From positions 1-21,835 of the forward strand of contig CAZWRV010000106.1 in NCBI GenBank assembly GCA_964636325.1: a stretch of DNA of 21,835 nt. Reading direction: 5' to 3'. Each line of letters begins with the position of its first letter. Position 1 is the stretch's first letter. The notes under the pieces were generated by a model. The model made no database searches. It had not been told where the DNA came from and saw only the letters and a program-made list of their open reading frames with translations. A program made the translations under genes and the position numbers. Shown here in pieces: positions 21,785-21,835 of this stretch. Source of the DNA: CAZWRV01 sp964636325. Its GTDB lineage: Bacteria > Verrucomicrobiota > Lentisphaeria > Victivallales > GWF2-50-93.

Positions 21785-21835
21785 CTCTGAAACTCGCCCA
21801 TCTTTGTCGCGAACTTTGTCGTTATCTTTGTCGTC
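21785..21835 (-). repeat. Dispersed repeat, family B, copy 3 (nadC leader)
   Basis: Read on the minus strand, 51 nt match 7057-7107 with a single mismatch at 21818. The window edge cuts the copy, so the CTCAACCCTCCGG start is not visible. It runs directly into GAGGAG and the nadC ATG. Confidence 0.8.

Noticed and set aside
20864..21790. Plus-strand open frame opposite nadC
   Set aside because: It is antisense to a complete nadC with all conserved motifs.

Overview
The window looks like a chromosomal piece of a GC-rich Gram-negative bacterium, most likely from the PVC group (Lentisphaerota or Kiritimatiellota-like). This is an inference from gene content: a pseudopilin with the FTLVELLVVIAIIALL leader and an ADGHV end, a methyltransferase-type UroD-like protein, an ECF sigma/anti-sigma pair linked to LTxxQ proteins, an ArnT-like lipid glycosyltransferase, the MEP isoprenoid enzyme IspG, and intergenic regions full of short palindromic repeats. 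No 16S rRNA, tRNA, phage, IS transposase or CRISPR array was seen.

Layout. 1-4479 (minus) is a probable four-gene operon: ArnT-like membrane glycosyltransferase, PLP-dependent ornithine/lysine-type decarboxylase, a SAM methyltransferase overlapping it by 4 nt, and a YdjC/ChbG-type deacetylase. 4693-6667 (plus) is ribF followed after 1 nt by an unusual MerR-like HTH protein with a membrane segment, a long coiled coil and a Pro/Gln tail. 6668-7475 is an 808-nt non-coding island holding at least six hairpins, two dispersed repeat families and a possible gene remnant. 7476-8552 (plus) is a UroD-like protein. 8576-12299 (minus) holds a UV-damage endonuclease, a two-domain PPK2 and ispG. 12539-15354 (minus) is an ECF sigma, anti-sigma, Spy-like protein, pseudopilin, membrane-anchored LTxxQ protein module, reminiscent of CnrH/CnrY/CnrX metal or envelope-stress systems. 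15725-16972 (plus) is a radical SAM protein of the DNA modification/repair family, tail-to-tail with a DnaQ-like exonuclease (16969-17505, minus). 17773-21775 (minus) holds a UvrD/Rep helicase, ruvA and nadC.

How they fit together. Five genes act on DNA (UV endonuclease, radical SAM protein, DEDDh exonuclease, SF1 helicase, RuvA), but they are not one operon. The first operon points to cell-envelope lipid or glycan modification plus amine synthesis. The ECF module has the parts of a transmembrane stress-sensing circuit: a cytoplasmic sigma, a one-pass anti-sigma without a zinc-finger domain, two extracytoplasmic LTxxQ proteins and a pseudopilin. A near-identical 16-18 nt motif lies upstream of both the sigma gene and the Spy-like gene, so it may be the sigma factor's own promoter.

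The most novel-looking non-coding material is a repeat family (copies at 1-65, 6831-6883 and 6947-7001) with conserved flanks around a central hairpin whose stem changes sequence but stays paired. A second repeat (6771-6841, 7041-7107, 21785-21835) ends in the Shine-Dalgarno sequence of nadC. There is also a 111-bp MITE-like element at 17598-17708. All functional assignments rest on motif recognition by eye; no database search was run.
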